This document shows positions 26,980 to 39,079 of a stretch of 64,000 nucleotides of DNA, in pieces. The number at the start of each line of letters is the position of its first letter. Position 1 is the first letter of the stretch. Below the pieces are notes generated by a model. The model searched no databases, had not been told where the DNA came from, and saw nothing but the letters and a program-made list of their open reading frames with translations. The position numbers were made by a program, and so were the translations under genes. Source of the stretch: Vibrio inusitatus (GTDB lineage Bacteria; Pseudomonadota; Gammaproteobacteria; Enterobacterales; Vibrionaceae); NCBI GenBank assembly GCA_024346935.1, contig AP024878.1:2108001-2172000 (forward strand). The letters are read 5' to 3'.

Positions 26980-27059
26980 GACTGTGCTTCTTCTGGCTTT
27001 CAGCTGTCAGAGTGACCGTTTACTTGTGACATCAAGACCCTTTATTTCGGCTATAAAAT

Positions 27060-27503
27060 CTACTGCCTCTCATCCTTAGGCGAGTCCATCACCACCATAG
27101 TAGTAATGGATTTCACGTATTCACACTCCCCTAACACATCGGCATGAATGTATTTATACGAGGCCAAATCTTTCGTCTCGATTCGCAATAGGTATTCATT
27201 AGCGCCTGTAATGTTATGACACTCAACAACTTCTTCTACAAAACGTACATGATCTTCAAAGGTATTCTGTGCTTTCTTGCTGTGAGATGAAAGCCCTATC
27301 GACACGTAAGCAACGAAACCCACGCCAAGCTGTGCACTATCAAGAAGTACTCTATAACCTTTAATTACTCCTTTTCGTTCGAGATCCTGAACTCTTCGCA
27401 ATGTTGCTGAAGCGGATAAACCGACTTTCTCTGCCAATTCAACATTGGCTACTTTTCCACTCTGCTTTAATTCGTGCAATATTCTTTCGTCAAACTTATC
27501 CAT
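27060..27503 (-). CDS. Lrp/AsnC-family regulator
   Basis: 147 aa from ATG 27503 (MDKFDERILHEL, the typical Lrp opening); the frame is open 16 codons upstream without RBS. An N-terminal winged HTH (VANVELAEKVGLSASATLRRVQDLE) and a C-terminal RAM domain (GVIKGY, VEECHNITGANEYLLRIE). These proteins sense amino acids. It is divergent from a LysE/RhtB exporter, a common regulator-target pairing, so it likely controls that gene. Confidence 0.9.
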   Translation of the reverse strand: MDKFDERILHELKQSGKVANVELAEKVGLSASATLRRVQDLERKGVIKGYRVLLDSAQLGVGFVAYVSIGLSSHSKKAQNTFEDHVRFVEEVVECHNITGANEYLLRIETKDLASYKYIHADVLGECEYVKSITTMVVMDSPKDERQ

Positions 27504-27611
27504 AGCGCACTCAGATTGTTCAATTTGGTTCATTACTACTAATATAAGCAAAACTATTGCTCATTGCTCCAATTAAAATTGTTCTCTCGATTCACGATAG
27601 AAGATTTAATC

Positions 27612-28196
27612 ATGGAACTGCATCATTTAGGCGCACTGCTACTATTTGCACTTGTATCCACATCGACTCCAGGCCCAAACAATATAATGTTGATGAGTTC
27701 TGGTGCTAATGTCGGATTTAAAAAAACCATCCCCCACATGCTCGGGATTACGATAGGATTTGCAGTAATGCTGATCTTGGTAGGTGTTGGATTAATTAGC
27801 GTTTTTAATGCGTATCCTCAAAGCCACACCATACTCAAATATGTGAGCCTCGGGTATTTACTTTACTTGGCTGCGAAGATAGCCACCAGCGGTAAGATAA
27901 AAGAACAAAGTTCTTTTACACCGATGAATTTTATAAGTGCGGCATGCTTTCAATGGGTAAACCCAAAAGGATGGTCAATGGCATTGACTGCTATCGCGCT
28001 GTTTAGTGCGACAGGCGCTTGGTGGGAACTGTTAATCATTGCAGGGATGTTTACCTTAGCCAATATCCCATCTGTCACTCTGTGGACATTAGCCGGCACT
28101 CAACTACAACGTTGGCTGACTACAACGATACGAATTAAAAGCTTCAATGCAATCATGGCATCATTACTTGTGTTATCTGCTGTTTCGATGCTCTAG
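27612..28196 (+). CDS. LysE/RhtB-family amino-acid exporter
   Basis: 194 aa from ATG 27612; 16 codons of frame upstream lack an RBS. The N-terminus has the family mark STSTPGPNNIMLMSSGANVGF, followed by about six hydrophobic segments. RhtB proteins pump amino acids such as threonine or homoserine lactone out across the inner membrane. Substrate unknown. Divergent from an Lrp-type regulator. Confidence 0.9.
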   Translation: MELHHLGALLLFALVSTSTPGPNNIMLMSSGANVGFKKTIPHMLGITIGFAVMLILVGVGLISVFNAYPQSHTILKYVSLGYLLYLAAKIATSGKIKEQSSFTPMNFISAACFQWVNPKGWSMALTAIALFSATGAWWELLIIAGMFTLANIPSVTLWTLAGTQLQRWLTTTIRIKSFNAIMASLLVLSAVSML

Positions 28197-28198
28197 CG

Positions 28199-28672
28199 TT
28201 ATTCGCTTAGAGGAATGAATTGGCCTTGCACTTGCTCAACTAATCGCTGTGGATTGATCTCAATTTCTAGCCCTCGCTTACCGCCACTAATACAGATGGT
28301 CGCTTGGTGCTCAGCACTTTGATCAATAAACGTTGGTAAGCGTTTCTTCTGAGCTAACGGACTGATTCCTCCAACAAGATAACCAGTGATTTTTTGTGCC
28401 AATGTAGGATCTGCCATTACTGCCTTTTTAAGCTTGTTTGCCTTGGCGGCAAGCTTAAGGTTTAGCTTTTTTTTAACAGGGACAACAGCAACCCCTAAAC
28501 CTTGAATGCTGCCATCCACTGAGAATAATAGAGTTTTAAACACCTGCTCCGCTGGCTTTCCCGTTGCCTCTACAGCCTCTAAACCGAAGCTTTCATGGTT
28601 TGGGTCATGCTTATATTGATGAAGTTCAAAAGGTACCTTGTTCTTTTTCAATAAACGTACAGCAGGTGTCAT
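28199..28672 (-). CDS. ybaK: Cys-tRNA(Pro)/Cys-tRNA(Cys) deacylase YbaK
   Basis: 157 aa with the family opening MTPAVRLLKKNKVPFELHQYKHD and conserved FKTLL, GVAVVPVKKKLNLK and GYLVGGISPL. It hydrolyses mischarged Cys-tRNA-Pro. It ends 2 bp from the convergent exporter gene and lies 14 bp after nutA on the same strand. Confidence 0.94.
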   Translation of the reverse strand: MTPAVRLLKKNKVPFELHQYKHDPNHESFGLEAVEATGKPAEQVFKTLLFSVDGSIQGLGVAVVPVKKKLNLKLAAKANKLKKAVMADPTLAQKITGYLVGGISPLAQKKRLPTFIDQSAEHQATICISGGKRGLEIEINPQRLVEQVQGQFIPLSE

Positions 28673-28686
28673 GTTTCTCTCTTAAT

Positions 28687-30342
28687 TTACTGGTAACGAA
28701 CTTCGCCATTTGGCTCGTATAGAGTTACGTCTAGTGGACTATGGCTCTCAAGATACTCTTTAAGAACCTCAGCATCAACGAATCCAGTATCGACATAACC
28801 AGAGTGGCCGGTTATCACAGGGTAGCCATCACCACCTGCAGCGTTGAAACTAGGGATACTAAAGCGATACATCTCGTTAGGGTCAATCGCTTTTCCGTCG
28901 ACAATCACATCAGTAACACCTTTGCTAGTCACTGTCATTGAAATACCAGCAAACTGAGCATAAGCACCTGAGTCTGTAGGTTTCAACGCTACAACATTGA
29001 GGTAATCCAATACTTCAACACCCGTCATATCAACATAGGTCACAATATTGCCAAACGGCTGAACCGTTAGCACATCTTTATAAGTGATATTGCCCTGTGC
29101 AATTGAATCTCGCACACCACCTGAGTTCATTACCCCAAAGTCAGCTTTTGCACGAGTCATGTGCGCAGTGGCAATCAAGCGTCCTAGATTGGTTTGCTCA
29201 AATCTAACCTTATTGCGGTCGCCCTCTAGTTTGCCGTTTGACTCGGCAATCTTCACATTTAGCTTTGCCTGACCTTGCTCTTGATATGGGGCTAAGAAAT
29301 CTTCGATATCTGAATCTTGCTCAATTTCTTCCCCTACGATGACACGTTCTTTCTTACCATCGACTTCAACCTTTTTAGTCAGGTTGATAGGTACAAGCTC
29401 ATAGTGAACAAGGTTCAGTTCACCATTTTCATACTCATAATCGGCACGTCCTACATACTTACCCCACTCAAAGGCTTGCATAATCCAGGTGCCGTTTTGT
29501 TGATCAGGTTGACACTCATCACCAGGTTTAAATTGCTTCTTAACCAGATTAGGCCCTTCCATACAAACGGGCTCTTGCGAATGTCCACCTATCACCATGT
29601 CTAGAGCTCCCGTAGGAAGATAGCGAGCTAATGCCACATCACCCGGAGCATTGCCTCCATTGTTACCGTCTTGATAGTGACCCATATGAGTCACAGCAAT
29701 AGTGATATCCGGCTGCTCGGACTGCTCTATCTCTGCTAGCAATTGCTTAGCTTCAGGTTTTGGATCTCTGAAATCGAGAGATTGGATATATTCTGGATTA
29801 CCGATTTTAGCTGTGTCTTCGGTGGTTAATCCAATGACGGCTATCTTCAAGCCTTCTTTCTCAAACATCTGATAAGGCTGGAATTTGCGTGTTTGACTTT
29901 CTTTGTCATAAATATTGGCAGACAGCATAGGAAACTCAGCCCACTCTTGCTGCTTTTCTAGAACAGATAATGGATTATCAAATTCATGGTTACCCAACGC
30001 CATTGCATCATAGCCGAGTAACGTCATGCCTTTGAAATCTGGCTCTGCATCCAATAGATCCGATTCTGGAACACCTGTATTAATGTCACCACCGGAAAGG
30101 AGCAATACAGCGCCACCTTCAGATTCTACTTCCTCTCTGATTTGATCGATAAGCGTCTTTCTTGCCGCCATACCTAGCTCACCATATTTATTTGGCCAGA
30201 ACCGACCGTGATGGTCATTGGTATGTAAGATTGTCAGCTTTTGAACGTCGTTGGTTTCAACAACATTATCTGAAGCACAGCCTACCGCAAGCGTACCGAC
30301 AGCGACTGCTAAAACTAGCGATTTCATTTTTAACCGTTCCAT
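28687..30342 (-). CDS. nutA: 5'-nucleotidase / UDP-sugar hydrolase lipoprotein
   Basis: 551 aa from ATG 30342 (GGAAAG 6 nt upstream); ATG five codons later is also possible. Lipobox at LAVGC. The metallophosphoesterase domain has ILHTNDHHGRFWP, GGDINTG, ALGNHEFDN and VIGGHSQEP; the C-terminal 5'-nucleotidase domain begins near 350 (NLGRLIATAHMTRAKADFGVMNSGGVR). Vibrio NutA acts on extracellular nucleotides at the cell surface and supplies nucleosides and phosphate. The name follows the lipoprotein form; UshA is the soluble equivalent. Confidence 0.92.
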   Translation of the reverse strand: MERLKMKSLVLAVAVGTLAVGCASDNVVETNDVQKLTILHTNDHHGRFWPNKYGELGMAARKTLIDQIREEVESEGGAVLLLSGGDINTGVPESDLLDAEPDFKGMTLLGYDAMALGNHEFDNPLSVLEKQQEWAEFPMLSANIYDKESQTRKFQPYQMFEKEGLKIAVIGLTTEDTAKIGNPEYIQSLDFRDPKPEAKQLLAEIEQSEQPDITIAVTHMGHYQDGNNGGNAPGDVALARYLPTGALDMVIGGHSQEPVCMEGPNLVKKQFKPGDECQPDQQNGTWIMQAFEWGKYVGRADYEYENGELNLVHYELVPINLTKKVEVDGKKERVIVGEEIEQDSDIEDFLAPYQEQGQAKLNVKIAESNGKLEGDRNKVRFEQTNLGRLIATAHMTRAKADFGVMNSGGVRDSIAQGNITYKDVLTVQPFGNIVTYVDMTGVEVLDYLNVVALKPTDSGAYAQFAGISMTVTSKGVTDVIVDGKAIDPNEMYRFSIPSFNAAGGDGYPVITGHSGYVDTGFVDAEVLKEYLESHSPLDVTLYEPNGEVRYQ

Positions 30343-30385
30343 GTATTTCTTTCCAATGAAATGTATTCGCACAAAAAATAGCAAC

Positions 30386-30420
30386 AAAAAAACGGGCTTG
30401 CGAATGCAAAGCCCGTTTTT
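30386..30420. terminator. Terminator between kdsA and nutA
   Basis: A near-perfect stem aaaaacgggctt / aaagcccgttttt with an 8-nt loop and T runs on both strands. It ends the hemA-to-kdsA transcript. Confidence 0.9.
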
Positions 30421-30452
30421 ACTATAACTATCACAATGTTAGGTAGTAAAAC

Positions 30453-31316
<864 letters not shown>

Positions 31317-31328
31317 TTATTTTTGAAG

Positions 31329-32138
31329 CTAGTGTAAAACCACTGGCTCGTCGTCAATTGATTTTAATTGCAGCTTAAGCATGTCTGCTGCGGGATCATT
31401 AGGACATTTCTCAATGAAAAACTCATAATCTTTACGTGCAATCTGGAAGCAATTGAGCTGCTGATATATGAAGCCTCTGTCACGAATTTCATACGGGTCT
31501 TCAGGTACCAAGCTAAGCGCAAGGTTGCTACACTCCAAAGCTTGAGTATAGCGTTCCTCGCGCATAAGAGCGCCCTTTAGCACACCTAGCCAACGCCCGA
31601 TAATGGTAGAAGTATCCGCTATCGACAAATGCTCTGGTTTAAGCATCGCAGCATTACCCTCAGCGCCTTTAAGCCAAGAGAGCAAGGTGTGTTTGGCAAC
31701 ATACTCTCCATTGAAAGGGTTTACATAATCAGGCTTCATATCTGGCCATTTAACCACTAGCAAAAACTGAGTTGGAAAACTTACTCCTTCAATAGGAAAA
31801 CCGAGTTTACGCCCTAAATACAGCAGTAGTGCACCAAGACTGACCGGAATCCCCTTCTTACGTTGTAGAACCTTTTCTACAAAAGCATTCTCAGAAGAAA
31901 AGTAGTTTTCATAATCTCCCTGAAAGCCCCATTCTTGATAGAACATACGCAGCAAGGCGTCAAAGCGCGCTTTCTCATTTGTTTCTCTCGATAAAACCTG
32001 TTCAGCTTCATCAAGCATTTTTTCTAATTGCAACTCAACCCAAGTAGCATTAATGCTAGGATCAACCTGAGAGCAAAGACGTAAAGCGCCTTCAACCAAC
32101 TCTAAATCTTCAAGACCGTTAAACCACAGATCTGACAT
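31329..32138 (-). CDS. sirB1: SirB1-family transglutaminase-like/TPR protein
   Basis: 269 aa. An N-terminal transglutaminase-like segment (FYQEWGFQGDYENYFSSENAFVEKVLQRKKGIPVSLGALLLYLGRKLGFPIEGVSFPTQF) and C-terminal TPR-like repeats (YTQALECSNLALSLVPEDPYEIRDRGFIY). No cysteine is seen at the usual catalytic place, so enzyme activity is doubtful. Conserved neighbour of prmC-prfA; function unclear. Confidence 0.88.
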   Translation of the reverse strand: MSDLWFNGLEDLELVEGALRLCSQVDPSINATWVELQLEKMLDEAEQVLSRETNEKARFDALLRMFYQEWGFQGDYENYFSSENAFVEKVLQRKKGIPVSLGALLLYLGRKLGFPIEGVSFPTQFLLVVKWPDMKPDYVNPFNGEYVAKHTLLSWLKGAEGNAAMLKPEHLSIADTSTIIGRWLGVLKGALMREERYTQALECSNLALSLVPEDPYEIRDRGFIYQQLNCFQIARKDYEFFIEKCPNDPAADMLKLQLKSIDDEPVVLH

Positions 32139-32141
32139 TGT

Positions 32142-32525
32142 TTACCCCATAAACATTGGCATTTTCGTCATACCAATCTTGAATGCCATCAATAGCCACC
32201 CCATAGCGCCAAGGAAAGCAAAGCCACGTAGTAATTGGTTTTTACCCATACGCAGTGCAAACACACCCAGCGCAATGTATGCCAATATCGCAGTAAATTT
32301 CTCAGATAGCCATTCAGAACCAGGCGCAAATGGAACCCAGCCAGTCACAAACAGCAGCATGATGCCAGATAAGATCAGCAAGCCATTTACGGCATGTGGT
32401 ACAACTTTAATGAATGTCTTGTTTTGTAACGGTGACTTAGTCACCATCAAGATATACTGAGTCAGAAATAATCCTGCGCTCAGTGCTATCAACATTAGAT
32501 GAATGTGCTTTAATGCAACGTACAT
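32142..32525 (-). CDS. sirB2: SirB2-family inner-membrane protein
   Basis: 127 aa with about four hydrophobic helices and the family opening YVALKHIHLMLIALSAGLFLTQYI. The ATG overlaps the prmC stop by one base. Function unknown; it always sits between prmC and sirB1. Confidence 0.9.
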   Translation of the reverse strand: MYVALKHIHLMLIALSAGLFLTQYILMVTKSPLQNKTFIKVVPHAVNGLLILSGIMLLFVTGWVPFAPGSEWLSEKFTAILAYIALGVFALRMGKNQLLRGFAFLGAMGWLLMAFKIGMTKMPMFMG

Positions 32526-33382
32526 TAATTTCTTCCTTTAAATTGGCCTAAGGTCACTCTATCTTGACCGGCATAGTCTTGTTCAGTAGACACGGACTCA
32601 TAGCCCATCTCTGTGAGAATTTGTCGTGTTGCTTCGCCTTGATCATAGCCGTGCTCCATGAGCAGCCAACCATTATTCGCAAGGTACTTCGTTGCATGCA
32701 ATGCAATATGCCTAAGATCTGCCAAACCATGATCCTTAGCCACTAGTGCGGAGTCCGGTTCAAAGCGAACATCCCCTATTGCTAAATGTGGATCTTGCTC
32801 ATCAATATAGGGTGGGTTTGATACGATGACCTGAAATGGCCCCTCATTAACGACGGGTTCAAACCAACTACCATGCAAGAAGCGAGCATTACGAATGCTC
32901 AATTGACGTGCATTTTCTGTCGCAAGAACCTGAGCGTCTGCCTGAATATCAACACCGATAAACTCAAAGTGAGGACATTCTGACGCTAAGGCTAGCGCTA
33001 TAGCGCCAGTGCCAGTGCCAAGATCTAACCCTTTACCCGACTCTGGACCTATTTTATCTAGTGCTAACTCAACCAAGCGTTCCGTGTCTGGACGCGGAAT
33101 CAAAGTAGTAGGAGACACTTTTAAAGGTAGCGACCAAAACTCTCGCTCACCTGTAATATAAGCAACAGGCTCGCCACTCACACGGCGCTCTATCAAAGCA
33201 TTAAATACTTCATTCTGCTCTTCTGTCAGCGCTTTCTCTGGCCATGTTAACAAGTAACTACGAGGCTTCTTTAGCACATGACAAAGCAGTACAGACGCAT
33301 CAAGCTTTGCTGAATCAGCGCCGGATTCTGTCAATAAGAGAGTCGCTGCAACGAGCGACTCTTGAATACTAGGCAAAGACAC
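32525..33382 (-). CDS. prmC: Release-factor glutamine methyltransferase
   Basis: 285 aa. It methylates the GGQ glutamine of RF1 and RF2. The SAM-binding domain has LDLGTGTGAIALALA and the catalytic SNPPYID motif. Three bases after prfA, whose product is its substrate. Confidence 0.97.
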   Translation of the reverse strand: MSLPSIQESLVAATLLLTESGADSAKLDASVLLCHVLKKPRSYLLTWPEKALTEEQNEVFNALIERRVSGEPVAYITGEREFWSLPLKVSPTTLIPRPDTERLVELALDKIGPESGKGLDLGTGTGAIALALASECPHFEFIGVDIQADAQVLATENARQLSIRNARFLHGSWFEPVVNEGPFQVIVSNPPYIDEQDPHLAIGDVRFEPDSALVAKDHGLADLRHIALHATKYLANNGWLLMEHGYDQGEATRQILTEMGYESVSTEQDYAGQDRVTLGQFKGRN

Positions 33383-33385
33383 GAA

Positions 33386-34474
33386 TTAGCCGTGCTCAGA
33401 CAGTGCAGCTAACTGATCAGCTTGGTGCTCAGTCATAACAGGGTCGATAAGCGCATGCATATCACCTTCCAATATCTCGTTTAGACGATAAAGAGTCAGG
33501 TTGATACGGTGATCAGATACACGGCCTTGTGGGTAGTTGTAGGTACGGATACGGTCACTACGGTCACCTGAACCCAGTAAGTTACGACGAGTATCAGAAA
33601 CCTCGGCTGCACGCTTCGCCTCTTCCGCCTGAATAATACGAGCCGCTAGCACAGACATTGCCTTCGCTTTGTTCTTATGCTGTGAACGCTCGTCCTGACA
33701 TTCAACCACAGTGCCTGTTGGCAAGTGAGTAATACGAATAGCAGAGTCAGTGGTGTTAACGTGCTGACCACCCGCGCCAGAGGCACGGAAAGTATCAATT
33801 TTAAGATCGTTTGCTTTAATCTCAGGCAGATCTGCTTCAGGGATCTCAGGCATGATCGCAACGGTACATGCAGAAGTATGCACACGACCTTGAGATTCAG
33901 TCTCAGGAACACGCTGTACACGGTGACCGCCAGACTCAAACTTCATTGTGCCATAAACACTGTCACCAGAAATCTTAGCGATCACTTCTTTATAGCCGCC
34001 TTGCTCTGATTCGTTGGCGCTCATGACTTCAACTCGCCAGCCTTTCTTCTCCGCAAACCTAGAGTACATACGGAAAAGGTTGCCAGCGAAAATACCTGCT
34101 TCATCACCACCCGCACCAGCGCGGATCTCAAGGAAACAGTTGCGCTCATCGTTTGGATCTTTAGGTAACAGTAAGATTTGTAGCTCATCAGTCAAAGACT
34201 CGATGTTTGCTTTTGCATCTTTGATTTCTTCCTGAGCCATTTCTTTCATCTCAGGATCATCTTCGTTAGCCATTTCTTGTGCCGCTTCAAGGTCTTCTTG
34301 AGCTTGCTGATAGGCTTGGAAGCACTTAGTTACTTCCTCTAGCTGAGAATACTCTTTTGATAGCGCTCGGAACTTGTTTTGATCACCAATAACATCGGGA
34401 TCACCAAGCAGGTGCTGAACTTCTTCGTAACGCTCAACCAGCGTTTCTAACTTCACTAAAATCGATGCTTTCAT
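33386..34474 (-). CDS. prfA: Peptide chain release factor 1
   Basis: 362 aa. The anticodon-like PxT element is PET at 190-192 and the catalytic GGQ at 235-237. It reads UAA and UAG at the ribosome. Second gene of the hemA operon, 16 bp after hemA. Confidence 0.98.
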   Translation of the reverse strand: MKASILVKLETLVERYEEVQHLLGDPDVIGDQNKFRALSKEYSQLEEVTKCFQAYQQAQEDLEAAQEMANEDDPEMKEMAQEEIKDAKANIESLTDELQILLLPKDPNDERNCFLEIRAGAGGDEAGIFAGNLFRMYSRFAEKKGWRVEVMSANESEQGGYKEVIAKISGDSVYGTMKFESGGHRVQRVPETESQGRVHTSACTVAIMPEIPEADLPEIKANDLKIDTFRASGAGGQHVNTTDSAIRITHLPTGTVVECQDERSQHKNKAKAMSVLAARIIQAEEAKRAAEVSDTRRNLLGSGDRSDRIRTYNYPQGRVSDHRINLTLYRLNEILEGDMHALIDPVMTEHQADQLAALSEHG

Positions 34475-34490
34475 ATTCTTCTTAAATTAG

Positions 34491-35747
34491 TTAAAGGTCT
34501 TCAAGACCTAGGCTCTTTCTCAATACAGCCAAATCATCCAACTCACCCTTCTCTGCAGCCTCTTGAAGCGCCTTAGTTGGGGTATGGATAAGCTTATTGG
34601 TCAATTTGTTGCTTAACTCTAGTAATACTTTTTCGGGATCACCACCAGTGTTCAAAGCTTGCAAGCTCTTAGCAAGCAAGTCTTGTCTTATCGTGTGAGA
34701 TACACGGCGATAATCTCTAATGCTTTCTACTGCTTTTCGAGAACGCAACCAACTTTGAAACTCTTTACTCTCAATACCAATGATTTTTTCAGCCTGAACC
34801 GCTTCAGCTCTGCGCTGTTCAATATTCTGATCAATGATGGACTGTAAATCGTCGACAGTATAAAGGTATGCGTCGCTTAACTCTGACACCTCCGATTCAA
34901 TATCACGAGGGACTGCAATATCGATAAACAATATCGGCTTGTGTCGACGAGATTTAAGCGCACTTTCAACCATCCCCTTACCAATAATGGGCAAAGGACT
35001 TGCCGTTGAGCTGATCACTATGTCTGCTTGTGCCAGCGCGGTAGGGATCTCGCTTAAGCTCACTACTTGCGCATCGAACTGCGATGCTAAACCTGCAGCT
35101 CGCTCCTTGGTTCGATTAGCTACCGTCATTTGTGTGCATCCATTATCAGACAAATGCTTGGCAACTAATTCAATGGTTTCACCAGCACCTACTAGCAGTA
35201 CTCGTGAGCGATCTAAAGACTCAAAAATATGTTTTGCTAGGGTGCAGGCTGCATAAGCTACGGATACTGCATTGCCACCAATATCGGTTTCAGTACGAAC
35301 ACGCTTAGCAACAGAGAAAGCCTTTTGAAAAAGCTTATCTAGGTTACCTTGCACTGCCTCATGCTCTTTTGCGTCAGCGTAGGCTTGCTTTACCTGCCCC
35401 AATATTTGGGGTTCGCCCAAAACAAGAGAGTCCAGCCCGCAAGATACTCGCATTAGATGCTGGATAGCTAACTCATCACTATGTGTATAGATACTTGGCT
35501 TTAAATCACTATCATCAACCTGGTGGAAGTCAATCAACCAATCAACAATATCGCTACTTGCCTGCGCATCGACATCAACATAGAGCTCTGTGCGGTTACA
35601 CGTAGATAAGATCACGCTGCCGCTGACCACAGGCATTGATTGCAACTGCTGCAAGGCATCGCTCATCTTATCTGGAGAAAACGCGACTTTTTCTCTCAGT
35701 TCCACCGAAGCGGTATTGTGATTGATTCCTATGGTCAATAGAGACAT
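34491..35747 (-). CDS. hemA: Glutamyl-tRNA reductase
   Basis: 418 aa. The catalytic nucleophile is Cys 50 in [15 protein letters not shown]-binding ([17 protein letters not shown]) and dimerisation domains follow. It makes glutamate-1-semialdehyde, the first step of tetrapyrrole synthesis. First gene of the minus-strand operon, divergent from lolB. Confidence 0.98.
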   Translation of the reverse strand: MSLLTIGINHNTASVELREKVAFSPDKMSDALQQLQSMPVVSGSVILSTCNRTELYVDVDAQASSDIVDWLIDFHQVDDSDLKPSIYTHSDELAIQHLMRVSCGLDSLVLGEPQILGQVKQAYADAKEHEAVQGNLDKLFQKAFSVAKRVRTETDIGGNAVSVAYAACTLAKHIFESLDRSRVLLVGAGETIELVAKHLSDNGCTQMTVANRTKERAAGLASQFDAQVVSLSEIPTALAQADIVISSTASPLPIIGKGMVESALKSRRHKPILFIDIAVPRDIESEVSELSDAYLYTVDDLQSIIDQNIEQRRAEAVQAEKIIGIESKEFQSWLRSRKAVESIRDYRRVSHTIRQDLLAKSLQALNTGGDPEKVLLELSNKLTNKLIHTPTKALQEAAEKGELDDLAVLRKSLGLEDL

Positions 35748-35863
35748 GGACTACTTAGACATGGACAAAACAAAACCGCAATTTTACTTGAACCACTACA
35801 GCAATAAAAGAGGCTTTATTGTATCATTGGCACAAACCTTGAATCAGAACTCTCATTCTTGCC

Positions 35864-36490
35864 ATGCAAATGACTCAAATATCCCTTTTTTCTAAATGGT
35901 TGGTTAGGTTTACGCCAATTGTGTTGATTTCACTTTTGTTTGGCTGTGAAACGACACAGCACATACCTACGCACAGCGTGGAGTATCAAGATCATCAGCA
36001 AAAACTTTCTGCTCTGACTCATTTTCGCATTACAGGAAAGCTCGGCTATATAGATCCAACCCAGCGCCAGAGCCTTAATTTCCATTGGAAGCAATCTCCC
36101 GAGAAAAGTGAACTACGTCTGTCGACGTTTTTAGGTAAAACCGTTCTAAATCTGGTGATTGACGACGAAGGAGCTAAAGTCACCGACATTGATGGCAATC
36201 GCTACTTCGACAAAGATGCTGATCTACTTTTCTATCAGTTAACCGGAATGCGCCTACCCATTGTGTACATGCAAGACTGGATTAAAGGGCAACCTACCGC
36301 GGCAGATAACTTCCAGGTAGCCGACAACGGTACATTGCTTTCTCTACAGCAAACTCGCGGAGAGCAAACTTGGTTGATGGATTATAAAGGCTACCAAGAA
36401 GAGAATGATGTCATTCTTCCAAATAAAATGACTCTATCTCGTGATCCTATTAAGTTAAATATTGCTGTTAGTAAGTGGGAGATCCAATGA
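35864..36490 (+). CDS. lolB: Outer-membrane lipoprotein receptor LolB
   Basis: 208 aa. The signal peptide ends in a lipobox at LLFGC. The mature part has the LolB fold features [24 protein letters not shown] and [17 protein letters not shown]. It takes lipoproteins from LolA and inserts them in the outer membrane. The stop overlaps the ispE start (ATGA at 36487). Confidence 0.95.
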   Translation: MQMTQISLFSKWLVRFTPIVLISLLFGCETTQHIPTHSVEYQDHQQKLSALTHFRITGKLGYIDPTQRQSLNFHWKQSPEKSELRLSTFLGKTVLNLVIDDEGAKVTDIDGNRYFDKDADLLFYQLTGMRLPIVYMQDWIKGQPTAADNFQVADNGTLLSLQQTRGEQTWLMDYKGYQEENDVILPNKMTLSRDPIKLNIAVSKWEIQ

Positions 36491-37356
36491 TAACCACAAC
36501 GACTACTTGGCCCTCTCCCGCCAAGCTTAATCTTTTTCTCTACATTACGGGTCGCCGCGCAAATGGCTACCACGAACTACAAACCTTATTTCAGTTCATT
36601 AATTTTGGCGATGAACTCACCATTACGGCTAATAACAGTGGAAAGGTTACTGTCACCCCTGAGCTTACAGGTGTGCCAGTAGAACAAAATCTTATTTGGA
36701 AAGCCGCAACAGCCTTAAAAGCACACTCGCAATGTCAATTTGGTGCCGATATCCACATAAAGAAAGTTCTTCCTATGGGAGGCGGTATTGGTGGCGGTTC
36801 TTCAAATGCCGCGACGACTTTGGTTGCGCTTAATTATTTATGGAATCTGGATGTTCCCCTGCCAAAATTAGCCGAGATTGGCTTAAAATTAGGTGCTGAT
36901 GTTCCTGTATTTGTGCAAGGATTTTCTGCCTTTGCTGAAGGTGTGGGTGAGAATCTGACCCCAGTTACCCCTGCAGAAAAGTGGTATTTAGTCGTAAGAC
37001 CGGACGTTAGCATCGCCACTGTAGATATTTTTACTCATCCAGATCTGACGCGAGACACCAAAAAACGTACCTGGAATGAACTAGATAGCAGTCCTTACGA
37101 AAACGATTGCGAAAAAATAGTGCGTTTACTATACCCAGAGCTTGATAAGCAACTTTCATGGCTGTTACAATACGCGCCGTCAAGATTGACGGGGACAGGA
37201 TCTTGCGTTTTTGCTGAGTTTGATACTCAATTTGAAGCGGAAACCATATTAAAACGACTCCCTGAAAATACAACAGCATTTGTTGCACAAGGAAACAACA
37301 TTTCTCCTTTGCACCTGACATTGGCGCAGTTTACTGCCCAAACACTACCCAATTAA
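36487..37356 (+). CDS. ispE: 4-diphosphocytidyl-2-C-methyl-D-erythritol kinase
   Basis: 289 aa from ATG 36487, preceded by GGGAGA; an upstream GTG inside lolB is unlikely. GHMP-kinase ATP loop at [17 protein letters not shown]-pathway step for isoprenoids. Translationally coupled to lolB. Confidence 0.97.
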   Translation: MITTTTTWPSPAKLNLFLYITGRRANGYHELQTLFQFINFGDELTITANNSGKVTVTPELTGVPVEQNLIWKAATALKAHSQCQFGADIHIKKVLPMGGGIGGGSSNAATTLVALNYLWNLDVPLPKLAEIGLKLGADVPVFVQGFSAFAEGVGENLTPVTPAEKWYLVVRPDVSIATVDIFTHPDLTRDTKKRTWNELDSSPYENDCEKIVRLLYPELDKQLSWLLQYAPSRLTGTGSCVFAEFDTQFEAETILKRLPENTTAFVAQGNNISPLHLTLAQFTAQTLPN

Positions 37357-37382
37357 CTGGACGCAACCTTGAGGTTTCCACC

Positions 37383-38330
37383 GTGCCTGATATGAAGCTA
37401 TTTGCTGGTAACGCAACACCTGAACTAGCCCAACGCATTGCTGATCGCCTATACATTTCTCTAGGTGATGCTACTGTAGACCGTTTTTCTGACGGCGAAG
37501 TCGCTGTACAAATTAATGAAAACGTTCGTGGTAGCGATGTATTTATCATCCAATCAACGTGCGCACCTACCAATGACAACCTAATGGAATTGGTGGTAAT
37601 GATCGACGCTATGCGTCGTGCTTCTGCTGGCCGTATTACAGCTGTAATCCCTTACTTCGGCTATGCTCGTCAAGATCGCCGCGTACGCTCTGCTCGTGTG
37701 CCAATCACAGCTAAAGTAGTCGCTGACTTCTTGTCTAACGTTGGTGTTGACCGCGTTCTTACAATCGACCTACACGCTGAACAGATTCAAGGTTTCTTCG
37801 ACGTGCCGGTAGACAACATCTTCGGTACTCCAGTACTGCTAGAAGATATGGCAAACCGTGGTCTAGAAGATCCTGTCGTTGTTTCTCCAGATCTTGGTGG
37901 CGTTGTACGTGCTCGTGCTACTGCTAAAGCGCTTGGTGACATCGACATCGCTATCGTAGATAAGCGCCGTCCACGTGCTAACGTTTCAGAAGTAATGAAC
38001 CTAATCGGTGATGTTGAAGGTCGCGATTGCGTGATCGTTGATGACATGATTGATACTGGTGGCACTCTGTGTAAAGCAGCTGAAGCTCTTAAAGAGCGTG
38101 GTGCTAAACGTGTATTTGCATACGCAACTCACGCAGTGTTCTCTGGTAATGCCGCTAAGAACATCAAAAACTCAGTGCTTGACCAAGTCATCATTACTGA
38201 CTCAATCACACTAAGCAAAGAGATGGCAGCAACCGGTAAAGTTACTCAGCTAACTCTATCTAGCATGCTTGCTGAAGCAATTCGTCGCATTAGCAACGAA
38301 GAGTCAATCTCAGCGATGTTCAGCCACTAA
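37383..38330 (+). CDS. prs: Ribose-phosphate pyrophosphokinase
   Basis: 315 aa from GTG 37383, the start also used in E. coli ([16 protein letters not shown]). It makes PRPP. Conserved [22 protein letters not shown] and the PRPP loop [15 protein letters not shown] terminator follows. Confidence 0.98.
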   Translation: MPDMKLFAGNATPELAQRIADRLYISLGDATVDRFSDGEVAVQINENVRGSDVFIIQSTCAPTNDNLMELVVMIDAMRRASAGRITAVIPYFGYARQDRRVRSARVPITAKVVADFLSNVGVDRVLTIDLHAEQIQGFFDVPVDNIFGTPVLLEDMANRGLEDPVVVSPDLGGVVRARATAKALGDIDIAIVDKRRPRANVSEVMNLIGDVEGRDCVIVDDMIDTGGTLCKAAEALKERGAKRVFAYATHAVFSGNAAKNIKNSVLDQVIITDSITLSKEMAATGKVTQLTLSSMLAEAIRRISNEESISAMFSH

Positions 38331-38371
38331 TTACTGCTGACATCCGGTTCAATTGAACCTAAATAACTTTG

Positions 38372-38409
38372 AAAATCCCGGTACTTAGTAATAAGCACCG
38401 GGATTTTTT
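38372..38409 (+). terminator. Terminator of prs
   Basis: Stem aaaatcccggt / accgggatttttt with a loop of about 14 nt and a T run. Confidence 0.88.
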
Positions 38410-38478
38410 ACTCTTAGCCATGTTGCGTGCTATCATATCGCGCTTTTTATTGTCACCTACATTTACGAGAGTCAAATC

Positions 38479-39069
38479 TTGAGCCAAGAAATCAAACTAC
38501 TTGTCGGTCTGGCGAATCCGGGTCCTGAATACGCTAAAACACGTCACAATGCAGGCGCTTGGGTCGTCGAAGAATTAGCTCGTGTACACAATGTGACATT
38601 AAAAAATGAGCCTAAGTTTTTTGGACTTACAGGCAGAATTATGGCAAATGGCCACGATCTGCGTTTATTAGTCCCGACCACCTTTATGAATCTATCCGGG
38701 AAATCTGTTGCGGCACTTGCTAAGTTTTATCAGATAAAACCTGAAGAGATAATGATCGCACACGATGAACTAGACTTACCTCCTGGTGTAGGAAAGTTCA
38801 AAAAGGGCGGCGGTCACGGTGGCCACAATGGACTAAAAGACTCCATTAGCAAACTTGGCAATAACAAAGAATTTTACCGACTACGCATCGGCATCGGCCA
38901 TCCAGGTCATAAAGACCATGTAGCTGGCTATGTATTAGGCAAAGCTCCAGCTAAAGAGCAAGAATGTCTTGAAGCCGTAGTCGACGAGTCCGTACGCAGT
39001 TTAGATATATTGCTAAAAGACGGTTTAACTAAAGCACAAAATCGCTTACACACGTTCAAAGCAGAATAA
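38479..39069 (+). CDS. pth: Peptidyl-tRNA hydrolase
   Basis: 196 aa. Starts at TTG 38479 since no ATG lies near the family opening ([14 protein letters not shown]); GAGAG upstream serves as RBS. Catalytic His 23 in TRHNAGAW, and HDELDLPPG and [10 protein letters not shown] are present. It recycles peptidyl-tRNA released from ribosomes. Co-transcribed with ychF, 10 bp downstream. Confidence 0.96.
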   Translation: MSQEIKLLVGLANPGPEYAKTRHNAGAWVVEELARVHNVTLKNEPKFFGLTGRIMANGHDLRLLVPTTFMNLSGKSVAALAKFYQIKPEEIMIAHDELDLPPGVGKFKKGGGHGGHNGLKDSISKLGNNKEFYRLRIGIGHPGHKDHVAGYVLGKAPAKEQECLEAVVDESVRSLDILLKDGLTKAQNRLHTFKAE

Positions 39070-39079
39070 GGTTTTAATC

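Noticed and set aside
38479..39069. Frameshift or wrong start in pth because of a TTG start
   Set aside because: Family similarity begins at the TTG, as also in ybeZ and rsfS; non-ATG starts are normal here.
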